Assembly: GCA_003996215.1 (NCBI GenBank)
Contig: QJPP01004082.1
Span: forward strand, 37,312 to 101,311
From: Jaltomata sinuosa
Lineage: Eukaryota; Streptophyta; Magnoliopsida; Solanales; Solanaceae
Direction: 5' to 3'
DNA: 64,000 nt
In this document: in pieces, positions 10,990 to 21,282 of the stretch
Numbering within the stretch: position 1 is the first letter of the stretch
How the letters are laid out: every line of letters starts with the position of its first letter
Notes under the pieces: model-generated
Seen by the model: the letters and a program-made list of their open reading frames with translations, nothing else
Told to the model about the DNA's origin: nothing
Databases searched by the model: none
Made by a program: the position numbers and the translations under genes

Positions 10990-12348
10990 TGATGTGCCAT
11001 GGTTTTATGGCACTTTCGACGCTTAAAACTTGGAATTATTGTATGTTGTTTAGCACGTTTTAGTAAATGTGATGTATTTTTGGTAGTTGTGTAGGAAAAT
11101 AGGGCTCGGAAGCCAAGCCAAGGAAAAAAGACTCAAAAAGTGACCAACTGAGGTCTACGATAGGCTTCTACGAGCCGTGGACCCTGTCCGTAGACTTGAT
11201 CCAGAGAAACTTCAAAGAGCCTAATTTCCATAAGATGTGGATCCTTCCACGAGCCATGGAATAGGTTCGAGGACTTGTTCCTGAAGATGTACAAAAAGTC
11301 GGATTTTCATGGGAGGTATGCATGAGCTTTGGAATTATTCACGGGCCGTCAACTATGTCTGTGGAAAGTTGTCAACTTTGTTTTCCTAGTTGTTTTAGGA
11401 TAGGTTTTGTAGTGTCTACAAATACTTTTCCTAGGTTTTATTACAGTTTACGCATTATTACCGACTCTCAAGTCTTAAAAATAAAAAAATATTGTTTTTT
11501 TCTTGGTTTTTGAGAGATTATTCCATCCATTCATTCTTGATTATTGAGTCTTCTTTGATAATTCAAGATTTTGGGTTTCTCTTATTCATCTTGTAAGTTT
11601 ATAATTATGAATTCATTATTTATCTTTTATTGTTCTCTTACAAACATGAGTAGGTAAATCTACAACTAGGATTAAGGGAACCATGACAAATTAACAAAGT
11701 AGGCAAAGTATTCAGTGATACTTGAATGGTGTTCATGCATGTATGTTCTTCCCTTTGTATTGATTGCTTTTGAACAGTGGCCAACTTTAGAACTCGCCCT
11801 TATTCTTACTTTCTCCACCAAAGAGGTAATGAATGGGAAAAGAGATTAACAACGGAGACTTGAGGCGATCAACCATCATCTAATAGCTTGACCTTGTCCA
11901 GGAATAACTAATCTGGAATCAAGGGTAAGGGTTAGTAAAGAAAACACCCGTAGACAGACCAAGTTGTGTGGTGATATTCATATATCTAGAGGACAAACCA
12001 TTTAGGTGAACTTGACTTACCGATCTTGCATGCTAAGCACCAGAATAAATTGCTAGTATGACGCTTTACTGTGTTATGAAATCACAGGGAATACAATCCT
12101 AGTTAACTCTCTCATTGATTAACAAAAATATTAATTAATACTCTGTTACTTGGTTATTTACAGTTTTCAAATATTATTTGTTACAAAAATTTCCCAATTT
12201 CAGAAATAAATGACTAACAGCACAAATAACCACATTGACCTAGGTCCTAATCATATTCCTTGTGGGATCGATCCTAACCTCGATTAGGTTCTATATTTGA
12301 ATAATGATTGTTTTATACTTATTTTAAAGGTATAATTTGGACATATCA
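10990..12348 (+). mobile_element. Solo LTR, Athila-like
   Basis: It begins TGATGT and ends ATATCA, a six-base inverted terminal match with one mismatch, flanked by CATAT (10985-10989) and CGTAT (12349-12353), a 5-bp duplication with one change. The block CCTTGTGGGATCGATCC near the right end is typical of the 3' part of Athila LTRs. There is no primer site or coding frame beside it, so it is a solo LTR. It contains scattered words such as CCACGAGCCATGG (11150-11370). The open frame at 11322-11513 has no counterpart in known families and looks fortuitous. Confidence 0.7.
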
Positions 12349-12756
12349 CGTATATACAAACAAAGAGTTGGGTCACCACCTCAAAATTTGCTTATGCAAA
12401 GCTGAGGCCTTGTCTCGAATTCCATAATCCTTCTAATCGCAGTCCTCCAAGACTATCGATAGGGACTCAAGGCTGATGAGATATGGATGCTTCTCTACCA
12501 GCTTGTTTTGGTCACCGGCCTCTTGCTCTACTTAGGCAGCATATTTTTGAACAAATTTCAAATTCTTTGGGATTATGTCCTTTGCAGTAGAGGGGGAAAG
12601 ATCAGGCTATTTGCCTTTATCACTCAAGGCTGAAGGGATACCTTCCCTAGAAACTCCCTCTATAGCGACGACATGGAAGGAAGTAGTAGACGAATCATAA
12701 ACACCAGCTGTTTGGATTGAGTGGTCAACAAGAGGAGAAGGGTTATATCTTGCCAT
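12349..12756 (-). pseudogene. Gag-like retrotransposon frame, N-terminal part
   Basis: A minus-strand ATG at 12756 opens MARYNPSPLVDHS and reads about 48 codons to a TAG. It then continues in the same frame with few stops (KNLKFVQKYAA, EQEAGDQNKLVEKHPYL, LESLSIVLEDC) up to the solo LTR at 12348. The frame appears to resume at 10989. The function is probably structural (gag-like). I do not recognise the exact family. Confidence 0.4.
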
Positions 12757-13860
12757 TAAAAAATAAAATTATAAAAGGTCAAGAAAAATAAAAGGATGGA
12801 AGGCTCTAAAATGGAGATCGGGAAACTTCTGCAGAACAAAACCTTGAGGAGAGAAAGTTGCACAATAATGATAAAGAAAAAGGAAAGGGATTCTAAAAAG
12901 AATAGAATGGATTTTAAGAAGAAGAGAAGTGAGTCATCATAAGTACATGTTCGTGTGACTTGACACGAAAGGACGTGGATGGTTATAGTAATAAATGCAA
13001 AGGGATGTTGGTTGTGTCACTCATGTAAGAGTTCTGAATTATTATTTTTCCGTCAAGAAAGCAAAAATTCTTCCACTTCCTAAGTGTGTTTTATCTGGAA
13101 CTCAGAAGTAGAGGACTATCTGTATGGGGTGAAAATTGGGTCATACAGTTGAACCAATAAAATTTTGACATGGAAATCAGGCATAGGGAAGAAGCTAGAT
13201 CCAAAGGAGGAATCTTTGGTCCCTAGTTAGTAAGAGGTTCCTGGAGGTCTGGGTTGTCTTCCTAGTACATCAAAGATTGTCCTCACTTTGAAACACCATC
13301 AAAGCTGCCTCCTCCCCCCGGGGGGTCAATTCCTTTTAGCTCAGGTACCTCGCCTTGATCAGTACGAGGTGAGGTACCAATGGTTCCAGGACTAGCACCA
13401 ATCAATCTCGAGCCCAATGCCAACTTTCAAAAAGATAATACTACTCACTGTTTAAAATAGTCTTTTCATAGGGTTTAAAGTAGCTTTTTGTGTTAGTAGC
13501 CATAAATTTTTATCCTATAAATAAACCTTTCATGGGTGGAGAAGGCATCTCATTTTTCACTTGTAATAGGTATTTCCGCAATCAAGTGCTAAGATTCTCA
13601 GATCTCGTTCTTTCTTGCTCAAGTTCTTACATTTTTTTAACTTTTAGATTTCATATTCTTTATCTAACTTAATATCTAGTTCATTTACTTGTGTTTCTTT
13701 GGCTTAGCTGAAGAAAAAAAAGGTTTGATCGGACCTAATTCACTTGTCGTTAACTCTTATTTGACAAATTTAACTTTGTTTGACCCACACGATTTTTCTG
13801 ACAAAAACCTATGATATTTAACAACAAAGGAGTAATTGTGTGTCACAAATTTGTGAAATA
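12757..13860. other. Non-coding stretch with hairpins
   Basis: Possibly the 5' leader of the minus-strand gag-like element. It has a perfect CCCCCCGGGGGG palindrome at about 13315 and a hairpin with arms GGTACCTCGCC / GAGGTGAGGTACC at 13345-13379. The frame at 13490-13672 shows no conserved features. No gene is supported. Confidence 0.4.
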
Positions 13861-13876
13861 ACTAAAAGATTTTACT

Positions 13877-13901
13877 CATTTATTTATTTATTTATTTATT
13901 T
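13877..13901. repeat. TTTA microsatellite
   Basis: About six tandem copies of TTTA. Confidence 0.9.
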
Positions 13902-13962
13902 TGTGATTGCATTTATTAAATCAACTCGAGTGCAAATAATACAATTTATGATTCAGATCAAA

Positions 13963-13963
13963 T

Positions 13964-13997
<34 letters not shown>

Positions 13998-14046
13998 GGT
14001 GGGTGGGTGGGTGGGTGTGTGTGTGTATGTGTGTGTACGTGTGTGT
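13963..14046. repeat. Compound microsatellite (TA)n(TG)n(GGGT)5(TG)n
   Basis: A TA run passes into a TG run, then five perfect GGGT units at 13997-14016, then TG again. The frame across it (13840-14094) is an artefact of the repeat. The G-rich core is a predicted parallel G-quadruplex with one-base loops. Confidence 0.95.
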
Positions 14047-14099
14047 TACTCTCCTGTCTCAATTTATGTGTCACTTTCTTTGATATCCCATTGACCCTT

Positions 14100-14820
14100 G
14101 TAGCCTCATCCCCCATACTGTAACTGTACTTGAGTCTTATTTAGAAGCATAGGGAATTGAATTGTGAAAGAAAATAAAAGGAAGGGTATATAAATTGTGC
14201 TATGTTTTGAAAGGGTAAAATAGTTTGCAGGATGATGCTTAGTTTGATTTGAAAAAAAGAATAAGCAAAGCCTGAATGTGCAAGCATCGTCATGAGGAGA
14301 AATTTTGTGAGCAAGAATTATGAAGAGAGTGTTAACAATATTATAGTTGAAAGTGTTGTGGGGTGGTGCAATAGACTCAAGAAATGTAGTGTACAAGGGG
14401 ATGTGACATTATTATCTTTATAATCCTACCTAATCTCTTACTTTGTGTTACAATTAATGCAAGTCCTACATGATTCCAACTTGAGAGATTCTACATTAGT
14501 AGAGAGTAACTCGATTGCCAAGCTTATGGTCTTCCCTAAGGGCATAATGTACTTTTTTAGAGTCAGTGAATTGATCCTCTTGTCTGAGATGTATGTGAGT
14601 AATTTCATACTTTGAGAGCTATGCATTTTCTTTCTTGTGAGGTGGTTCAAGGAGAGTAGATTTAATTTTGGGTATCAATGAGTAGCATGACAATGAGGAG
14701 TGTTGTGTGCATCTATGGAAATGGTTTGAGTTGATGTTTTGTTTCTAATGCATCAAGATTAGTAGTGCTTATATTTGTTCTAATTTGCTTGGGACGAGAA
14801 AAAGTTCAAGTGTGGGGGTT
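14100..14820 (+). mobile_element. 3' end of an upstream Athila copy with polypurine tract
   Basis: The end carries the Athila signature TTTGCTTGGGACGAG followed by AAGTGTGGGGGTT (14808-14820), the polypurine tract directly before an LTR. The preceding 700 bp is the 3' untranslated region usual for this lineage. Because an LTR and then a primer site follow, this is internal sequence of a second, upstream Athila copy whose body is missing before about 14100. A MITE-like end (CTCCTGTCTCAATTTATGTG) lies at 14050. Confidence 0.7.
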
Positions 14821-16078
14821 TGATGGGAGTAAAAACCTTGATTTTATTTGTTCTATTTGATATGATTTTGATTAAATTTGTCCTTATATCATGCATGTAT
14901 TGCTAATTTCTTTGTTGAATATGTTAAGGTGAATTTTAGGTCCAATGAAAGAGCTACAGATCTCAAAAGTGTAAAAAAAGGCACCAAAGAGAAAGAAAGG
15001 AGTTGCACGACCATGCAGCCTGAAGCTAAAACCGCACAACAAAGCAGTGAGCAGCAACAAGGTTGGAAGCCTACGTGCCCATTACTCCAGTTGTAGGCCA
15101 GCGCAATGGACAACTCAGGAACACCTTTTTGAAGGGCAATATTAGAATTTTACAAGATGACTCACATGCTATATGAGTTGGAACATACCCCCAATTAAAG
15201 TATCTTGATTTTTGAACGAGAGAAAATCAAAAGAGACGAGAGAAAGGAAGAATGAAGGCAAACACTACTCGAATTCCTAAATAAAAGTTGGGATTAAGAG
15301 TTTGGTTGTAATGTCTTCTTGCTTATTATATTTCTTTGTGAACTTTTTCTCCTCCATGGAGTAGACTTTTCATAGGGATTTTTAGTGTGAAACTATATGT
15401 AATCATTGACTTTATATTGAATTCTTATTCGATTGTCGAATATTGTCATTATTTATACTAGATGTGGATTCTTTCTACATAACTTTCTATTCAAAAGGAG
15501 GTTTGTTTGATGATTTAGTTTTGCATATTTTGGTAGGGGTTTCTAGCTTCTTCTTTTGAACTAATCGAAAGAGTTTGTGGATTAAGCATGAAAAATATTT
15601 CAAAGAAAATAGTTGAAAAGACTTTTCTTGTTTTGAGCCGTGTGGCACTATAGAGGCTAATTAACATTCACGATCGGGATACTATTGAATTCAAAAAGAG
15701 TGAATTATTCAAAAGAAAATATCACCCTTCTAGGGCATAATAAGTTATGATTGAATTCGTAAAAATCAATTATAATTTAGGTTGAATGATGAGTGAGAAG
15801 CAGTATTCAAGTCAACGAGATCATGTATGTTGAATGCTAATTTCCCTTATTTCTCTTATTGAAAAGAACATTCCATAACTCTTGTTATACTAGTCAATTG
15901 CCATTTCCTATTTCAACTCATAGTTTTAACCACACCAACATTTAAAATTTGATTCCCTAGATAATATTGAGCAAGTTTGTTTGAATTATTATTTGTACCA
16001 ATCCTTGTGGAGACGATCTTAAACTATATTATCTTTGACTAGTGAAGCACGTAATTTATAGTGTGTTTTGTGCTCGTT
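14821..16078 (+). mobile_element. Athila LTR shared by two copies
   Basis: It starts TGATGGGAG right after the polypurine tract and ends just before the primer site at 16085; the exact 3' end is uncertain by several bases. It contains the Athila-type block CCAATCCTTGTGGAGACGAT near the right end. The frames at 14878-15096 and 14889-15113 overlap on opposite strands and have no conserved features, so they are not called. Confidence 0.75.
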
Positions 16079-16084
16079 AAAGTT

Positions 16085-16101
16085 TGGTGCCATTGTTGGG
16101 G
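16085..16101 (+). other. Primer binding site, Athila type
   Basis: TGGTGCCATTGTTGGGG differs by C-to-T or G-to-A type changes from the Athila consensus TGGCGCCGTTGCCGGGG (complement of tRNA-Asp). Confidence 0.8.
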
Positions 16102-16225
16102 AATGGCAACAAGTAGTTTTTCAATAAGTTCTTGTGTATTAATTCAGGTTTTCATTTTTTTAATCTAATAGTTCAAGTTCCTCTATATTGCAGGCAATAT
16201 GTATTATCTCTAACTCTGGTTTATG
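16102..16225 (+). other. Athila leader, cut by element A at the gag ATG
   Basis: A short untranslated leader ends in TTATG, the left copy of element A's target duplication. The right copy ATATG is at 48749-48753. The ATG inside the duplication is the likely gag start. Confidence 0.65.
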
Positions 16226-17331
16226 TGTCACGATATGAACCTACATTCTGGATATAACACGGTACTTAGAGCCATAAGTAATCCCAAGCTAACCCATGGC
16301 ATGGCATAGATAAAACTAAGCGGAAGCTAAACTGAATTAAATATAAAATATGAAATAATCTGAATAGTTTTTAAAATAAAACTAAGTCTGAAAAGTGACA
16401 CTGAACTAAAACAAGCTAAAATATCTGACTTTGTGTCTGAAAAGTCTCTAATACTGATGAGTTGCTGGGACAAGTCCCCAACTAACTCTATATGTTGAAA
16501 CTGAAATGAAAGTACTGAAATACTAAAATGAATCTAAACTCCTAGTTCTCAAATAAGGAGATTCACCAAACTGGCTGGATATGCTTCCGAACTACTAGCC
16601 ACGAGTCTGGGGGCGAGGATACTCTAAAAAGTTATAATACAATATATGTGAAACTGAAATAAGGGTCATGTACAAATATACTGAGTCTGAGTCTGTGGGA
16701 AAGCCTATTAATTGATATATTGAGTCTGAGTCTGTGGGAAAGCCTATTAATTGATATAATTTGAACCCTAAATCATGGAATCATGGAAATTATAATTGAA
16801 ATTCTGGAAACTTTAGGCATGAGGGTTGAAGGAGGCCCTCATTGAAATCTCGCATACCTATTTGAAGAAATCTTAGACTGAAGCTTGGAGGATTTGATCT
16901 TAAGGATTGACCTTAGGCCTGAGGTTTGAGAGAATGCTCTATTTTCTTTTCTTGAGTTAGATCGAGGGAATGAGGGGGAATGAATTGATTGGACTGATAA
17001 AACCCCCTCTTAGAGACTTAAAATGACATATTTTAGGGGTTAAGAGAGTAGGAAAAGACTAAAATACCCTTTTTGGACATTTTTAAAAAGTTGCTAAATT
17101 TTTTGATGCAGGGTTCGTGGTTTTGTGACAATTTTTCCATGGGTGGTGTTCTACGGCTCGTGGACTGTTCCACAAGTCATGGACCCTTCCCGTGGTTCTC
17201 AGGCTAACTTGCAAGGTTGTAGGATTGGCTAAGACTGAGTTTTACGTATGGTTTCCACAGCTCATGGACTGTTCCATGGGTTGTGGTCCATGCTCATGGA
17301 ACCTAGAATTTTTTTTATCTGGGGTGTTACA
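16226..17331 (-). mobile_element. 3' LTR of element A
   Basis: It runs TGTAACACCCC (17331) to GTGACA (16226), 1.1 kb. The 5' LTR is about 1.8 kb: this copy lacks two internal stretches (corresponding to roughly 47325-47535 and 47640-48150) and has a 39-bp tandem duplication at 16682-16759. A CCACGACCCGTGG-type word cluster lies at 17104-17305. A donor-like ATAG|GTATGC sits near 16860 on the minus strand. Confidence 0.85.
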
Positions 17332-17663
17332 ATATCTTTTCCTTAGGATTATTTGTCCTCAAATGAAGACTATCTAAGCTGAGATGGTAGGGAAAGAGCA
17401 GCAATCCCACAAACTGAGTTCTAAAGGCTGAAGTACTGACATGGTAACTGATTTCTAACTGAAATATAAACTGAGCAGACTTCATAAGACATGTATGCAT
17501 ATTGAAAGCATAAGAACAACAGATGAGACATGAAACTGATGAGAATACTAAAGAGGAAATTGTTACCTCAAGTTGATACTGAACTATAAGGGAAGAGGTG
17601 AGAGTAATTGGTCATCATATTTGATTCTGCTTCCCGAGAAGCTCTCTTGACTAACTGGTTCCT
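17332..17663 (-). other. 3' non-coding region of element A
   Basis: Between the integrase end and the 3' LTR. The sequence near 17340-17400 (ATTTGTCCTCAAATGAAGAC) is the usual region between the chromodomain end and the LTR. No frame is seen. Confidence 0.6.
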
Positions 17664-18940
17664 CTAAAGGACCTTCACCAAAGCGTCTTCCTTATTCCTT
17701 ATCTTACAAACCTGACGGTCAAGAATCTCAAATAGGACCTCTTCGTAAGAAAGGTTATCCTTCACACCCACACTCTCTAATGGAATAACTAAGGCTGGAT
17801 CACCAATGCACTTCTTCAACAAGGACACATGAAAGACTGGGTGCATCGATGTTAACTCTATGGGAAACTCTAATTTGTAGGCCACATTACCAATGCGCCT
17901 CAGAATCTTGTTATGACCCATATATCAAGGACTAAGCTTCCCCTTCCTACCAAATCTCATCACCCTTTTTGTGGGTGAAACTTTAAAAAAGACCTAATCA
18001 TCAACTGCGAACTCAAGCTCTCTTATCCTCACATCTGCATATAATTTTTGACGACTCTGAGTTATTTTCAGCCTTTCTCTAATTAGCTAAACTTTCTCCA
18101 TAGCCTCATTAACTGAATCAGGCCCTATCAAAGTAGCTTCACTAACCTCAAACCATCCAATAGGAGATGTAGAACCAACCTCAAACCATCCAATAGGAGA
18201 TCTACATCTCCTACCATAAAGCACCTCAAATGAAGTCATTTGAATATTGAAGTGAAAACTGTTATTGTACGCAAACTCAATGAGAGGTAAGTGATTATCC
18301 CAATTACCTTTAAAGTCGATCAGGCAATCTCTCAACATATCCTCTAAGTTCTAAATGGTCCGCTCTGTCTGACCATCTATCTGCGAGTGGAGAGTTATGG
18401 TAAGATTAACTTGGGTACCGAGACCCTTCTAAAAAGATTTTAAGAACTGCAATGTGAATTGAGTACCCATATCTGAGATGATAGACAAGGAAACTCCATA
18501 CAATCTGACCAACTCCCAAATGTAAAGTCTAGCATAATCCTCAGTTGAATTTGTAGTATTAACTAGAAAGAAATATGTTGACTTAGTCATTCGATCTACA
18601 ATAACCCATATTAAATTATGATGTTGGCGTGTACGAGGTAACCTTGTGATGAAGTCCAAATTTATATTTTCCCACTTCCAAGTAGGAATGTTGATATCAT
18701 GAGTCATACCTCCTAGTCTCTAGTGCTCAACCTTAACCTGCTAGCAATCTGGACACTTAGCTACAAAATTCGTGATATCCCTCTTCATGACATTCCACCA
18801 ATATACTTCTCATAGATCATGGTATATCTTGATGGCACCTGGGTAAATAGAATATTAAGAACTGTGAGCTTCTATCAGCATGCGCTATCTAAAATCATCA
18901 ATATCAAGAATACACAAGCGGCCCTGATAGCGAAGCACAC
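17664..18940 (-). pseudogene. Integrase and chromodomain remnant of element A
   Basis: The N-terminal zinc region (18730-18900) keeps KCPDC, but the second His of the HHCC finger is Tyr (YSIYPG). The core at 18707-18429 keeps both Asps (NLDFITRLP, IISDMGTQF). The Glu block LIEFAYNN is at 18338-18087, with a 12-codon in-frame duplication of SPIGWFEV at 18142-18201. The C-terminal part (17921-17664) has FPIELTSMHPVFHVSLLKK, then the start of the chromodomain linker. Several stops separate the frames. It would insert cDNA into chromatin; it is not functional here. Confidence 0.8.
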
Positions 18941-19129
18941 CATCTCCCTCTTGGGGGAAAACCTCCACTTTTTGATTGTGGACTGCTTCCTTCAACTTAA
19001 GAAGAATAGGATAACTATCCTATTTTGCCTTCACCTTCATCACTAGCGAACCTATAAATCCATCATCGATGGAATCAACAAGATGAACTCTCAACTAAGT
19101 AAGTTTGTGAACATCACAAACAAACTCAT

Positions 19130-19569
19130 TATTTTCATCCTCCACATAGCAACAGTACTCATAGACAGTCTGCTGAGAGCATCAACCACTATATTAGATT
19201 TACAAGGAGGCTACAAAATACTCATGTCATAATTCTTCAATAACTCAAGCCATCTTCTCTGGTGAAGATTCAAGTCCTTTTGACTGAACACATATTGAAG
19301 GCTTTTGCGATAATAAACATATCCACATGAACTCCATAATGATAGTGCCTCCAAATCTTCAAGGAAAATACTATTTCTGCCAACCCAAGATCGTGAGTCG
19401 GATCATTCTTCTCATGAACTTTGAGTTGTCTAGAAGCATAAGCTATGACCTTACCATGCTGCATCAACACACACCTGAGGCCAACTCTAGAGGCATCATA
19501 ATATACCACAAACCCATTTGTACCCTGTGGTAGGGTCAAAACTGAGGTAGAAGTGAGTCGAGTCTTCAA
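19130..19569 (-). pseudogene. RNase H of element A
   Basis: The 19569-19270 frame shows YYDASRVGLRCVLMQHGKVI, KVHEKNDPTHDLGLAEIVF and LKIWRHYHYGVHVDMF. The first Asp (YDAS) is kept. The catalytic Glu block LELAAVVFAL has become LGLAEIVFSL, so the usual Glu position is Gly. The downstream linker to integrase is full of stops. Confidence 0.75.
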
Positions 19570-19656
19570 CTCCTTAAAACTCCTCTTCTAAGTATTGAAG
19601 CACTGAAACTTGATTTCTTTTGAGTCAATTTGTACATAGTATAAGTAATGGATGAA

Positions 19657-20472
19657 AAACCTTCAGATGTAGTAATCGGCTAAGACCAAGAAACTCCTAA
19701 TGTCTGATGGAGAGATGGGTCTTAGCCCGTTCTTAACTGCTTCGATCTTTAGAGGATCAACCTGAATGCCCTCATTGGAAATGATATGACCGAGAAATGC
19801 CACTGATTTCAACCAGAATTTACACTTGCTGAACTTAGCAAATAAATGGTGATCCTTTAGGGTCTGCAAACCAATCCTCAAATGGTCTGGGTGGTCATCC
19901 TTATTTTGAGAAAAAACAAGGATTTCATCTATGAAGACAATGATAAATATGTCCAAATACTATTTGAACACCTTGTTCATCAAGTCCATAAAAGTTGCAG
20001 GAGTATTAGTTAGTCCAAAAGACATAATAATAAATTCATAGTGACCATACCTAGTTCTGAAGGTTGTTTTCAGAATGCCACGCTCTTTGACTTTGAGCTG
20101 ATGATAGCCGGATATGAGATCTATCTTTGGAAACAACTAGCACCCTGAAGCTTGTCAAATAAGTCATCAATCCTAGGAATGGGATACTTGTTCTTGATTC
20201 TGCATGACTTGGTTCAACTGACGATAATCTATGCAGATCCTAAGCGAACTATCTTTCTTATGCATAATGAGAACTGGAGTACCCCATAGACAGATGATGG
20301 GTCTGATGAAACCTTTATCTAAGAGGTCTTTTAACTGATTTTTCAATTTCTTTAGCTCAACTGGAGCCATTTTATAAGGAGGATTTGAGATATAATGGGT
20401 ATCTAAAAGAAGGTCTACCCTAGAGTTGATCTCCTTCTCGGGAGGGACTCCAAGAAGATCCTCAGGAAACAC
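19657..20472 (-). pseudogene. Reverse transcriptase of element A, FIDE active site
   Basis: The frame 20472-20173 covers LLGVPPEKE, APVELKKLKNQLKDLLDKGFI and CIDYRQLNQV. The frame 19956-19663 covers the second half of the palm. The catalytic pair reads FIDE rather than FIDD: codon 19924-19926 is GAA, replacing the second Asp. Frame breaks lie between 20172 and 19957. Upstream it continues from the protease linker. RT copies element RNA to cDNA; the FIDE change alone should cripple it. Confidence 0.8.
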
Positions 20473-20695
20473 TCCTGGATACTCATTAACAACTAGAACT
20501 TACTGAAGGGTTGGGGTCTTGGACTTAGAATCCTTAACCCAAACTAAATGATAAATGCAACTCTTAGAGATCATCTTTCTGGCCTGAAGGTAAGAGGCAA
20601 ACCAACCTATAGGCACTGAGGTATTACCCTTCCATTTCAGGACTAGTTCATTAGGAAACTGAAACTTAACGACTCTGGTTGTGCAGTCGACTGAG
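20473..20695 (-). pseudogene. Protease C-terminal part of element A
   Basis: Minus-strand coding (FPNELVLKWKG, SYLQARKMI) that continues the protease frame at 32725-32830 across the Ogre-like insertion. Removing that insertion and one copy of CTGAG restores continuity of the frame. Confidence 0.7.
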
Positions 20696-21276
20696 TGTTA
20701 ACACCTAATTTTTGCCCTCCATATTCATGATTAATTTCGAGCTTCTACTATTTTTAACAATTTTGAAATAATTGTTTTTATAGGATTTTAGAAATATGTA
20801 TACTCTATATTTAACTATGTAGAGATGTATAAATTTTAGTTAAAGAAATATTTGAAAATATATTTTAATGAAAAATCTCGTTTAAAGTGCTACGTTTTCC
20901 TCAAAATTGATTTAAAAGCAAGAAATAATTCTTTAGTTCTAAAATAGGTTAATTATGTATTTATTTACAATAATTATTCTTAATTGTCAAATATAGAAGC
21001 TTGTTTAATTAATTAAGGATTTAATTCATTTTGATTTTGGCTTAATGTCCTTAATTTGCTAAATTTGACCATGCCTTAAATTCAATTTGACTGAAATCTG
21101 GCCACATTTGCATTTAAACAACCCTCACCTTACTCCTCAACTTTCAGCCAAGTCATTAGCCCAAAATTAATACACCAGCCCACTCTTAAATTCCCATACC
21201 CAGCCCACTATCCTAATTCCCTTATACATCAGCATGCTCACATATACATACAACAATTAAATTCCCCCCACACACA

Positions 21277-21282
21277 TATATA
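21277..21282 (+). promoter_or_regulatory. TATA-like box, Ogre-like LTR
   Basis: TATATA followed about 30 bp on by a CT-rich stretch typical of plant transcription starts. Confidence 0.4.

Noticed and set aside
14047..14090. MITE-like end CTCCTGTCTCAATTTATGTG
   Set aside because: No matching second end found nearby; probably a truncated fragment.
13840..14094. Plus-strand frame over the TG/GGGT tract
   Set aside because: Low-complexity translation of a microsatellite.
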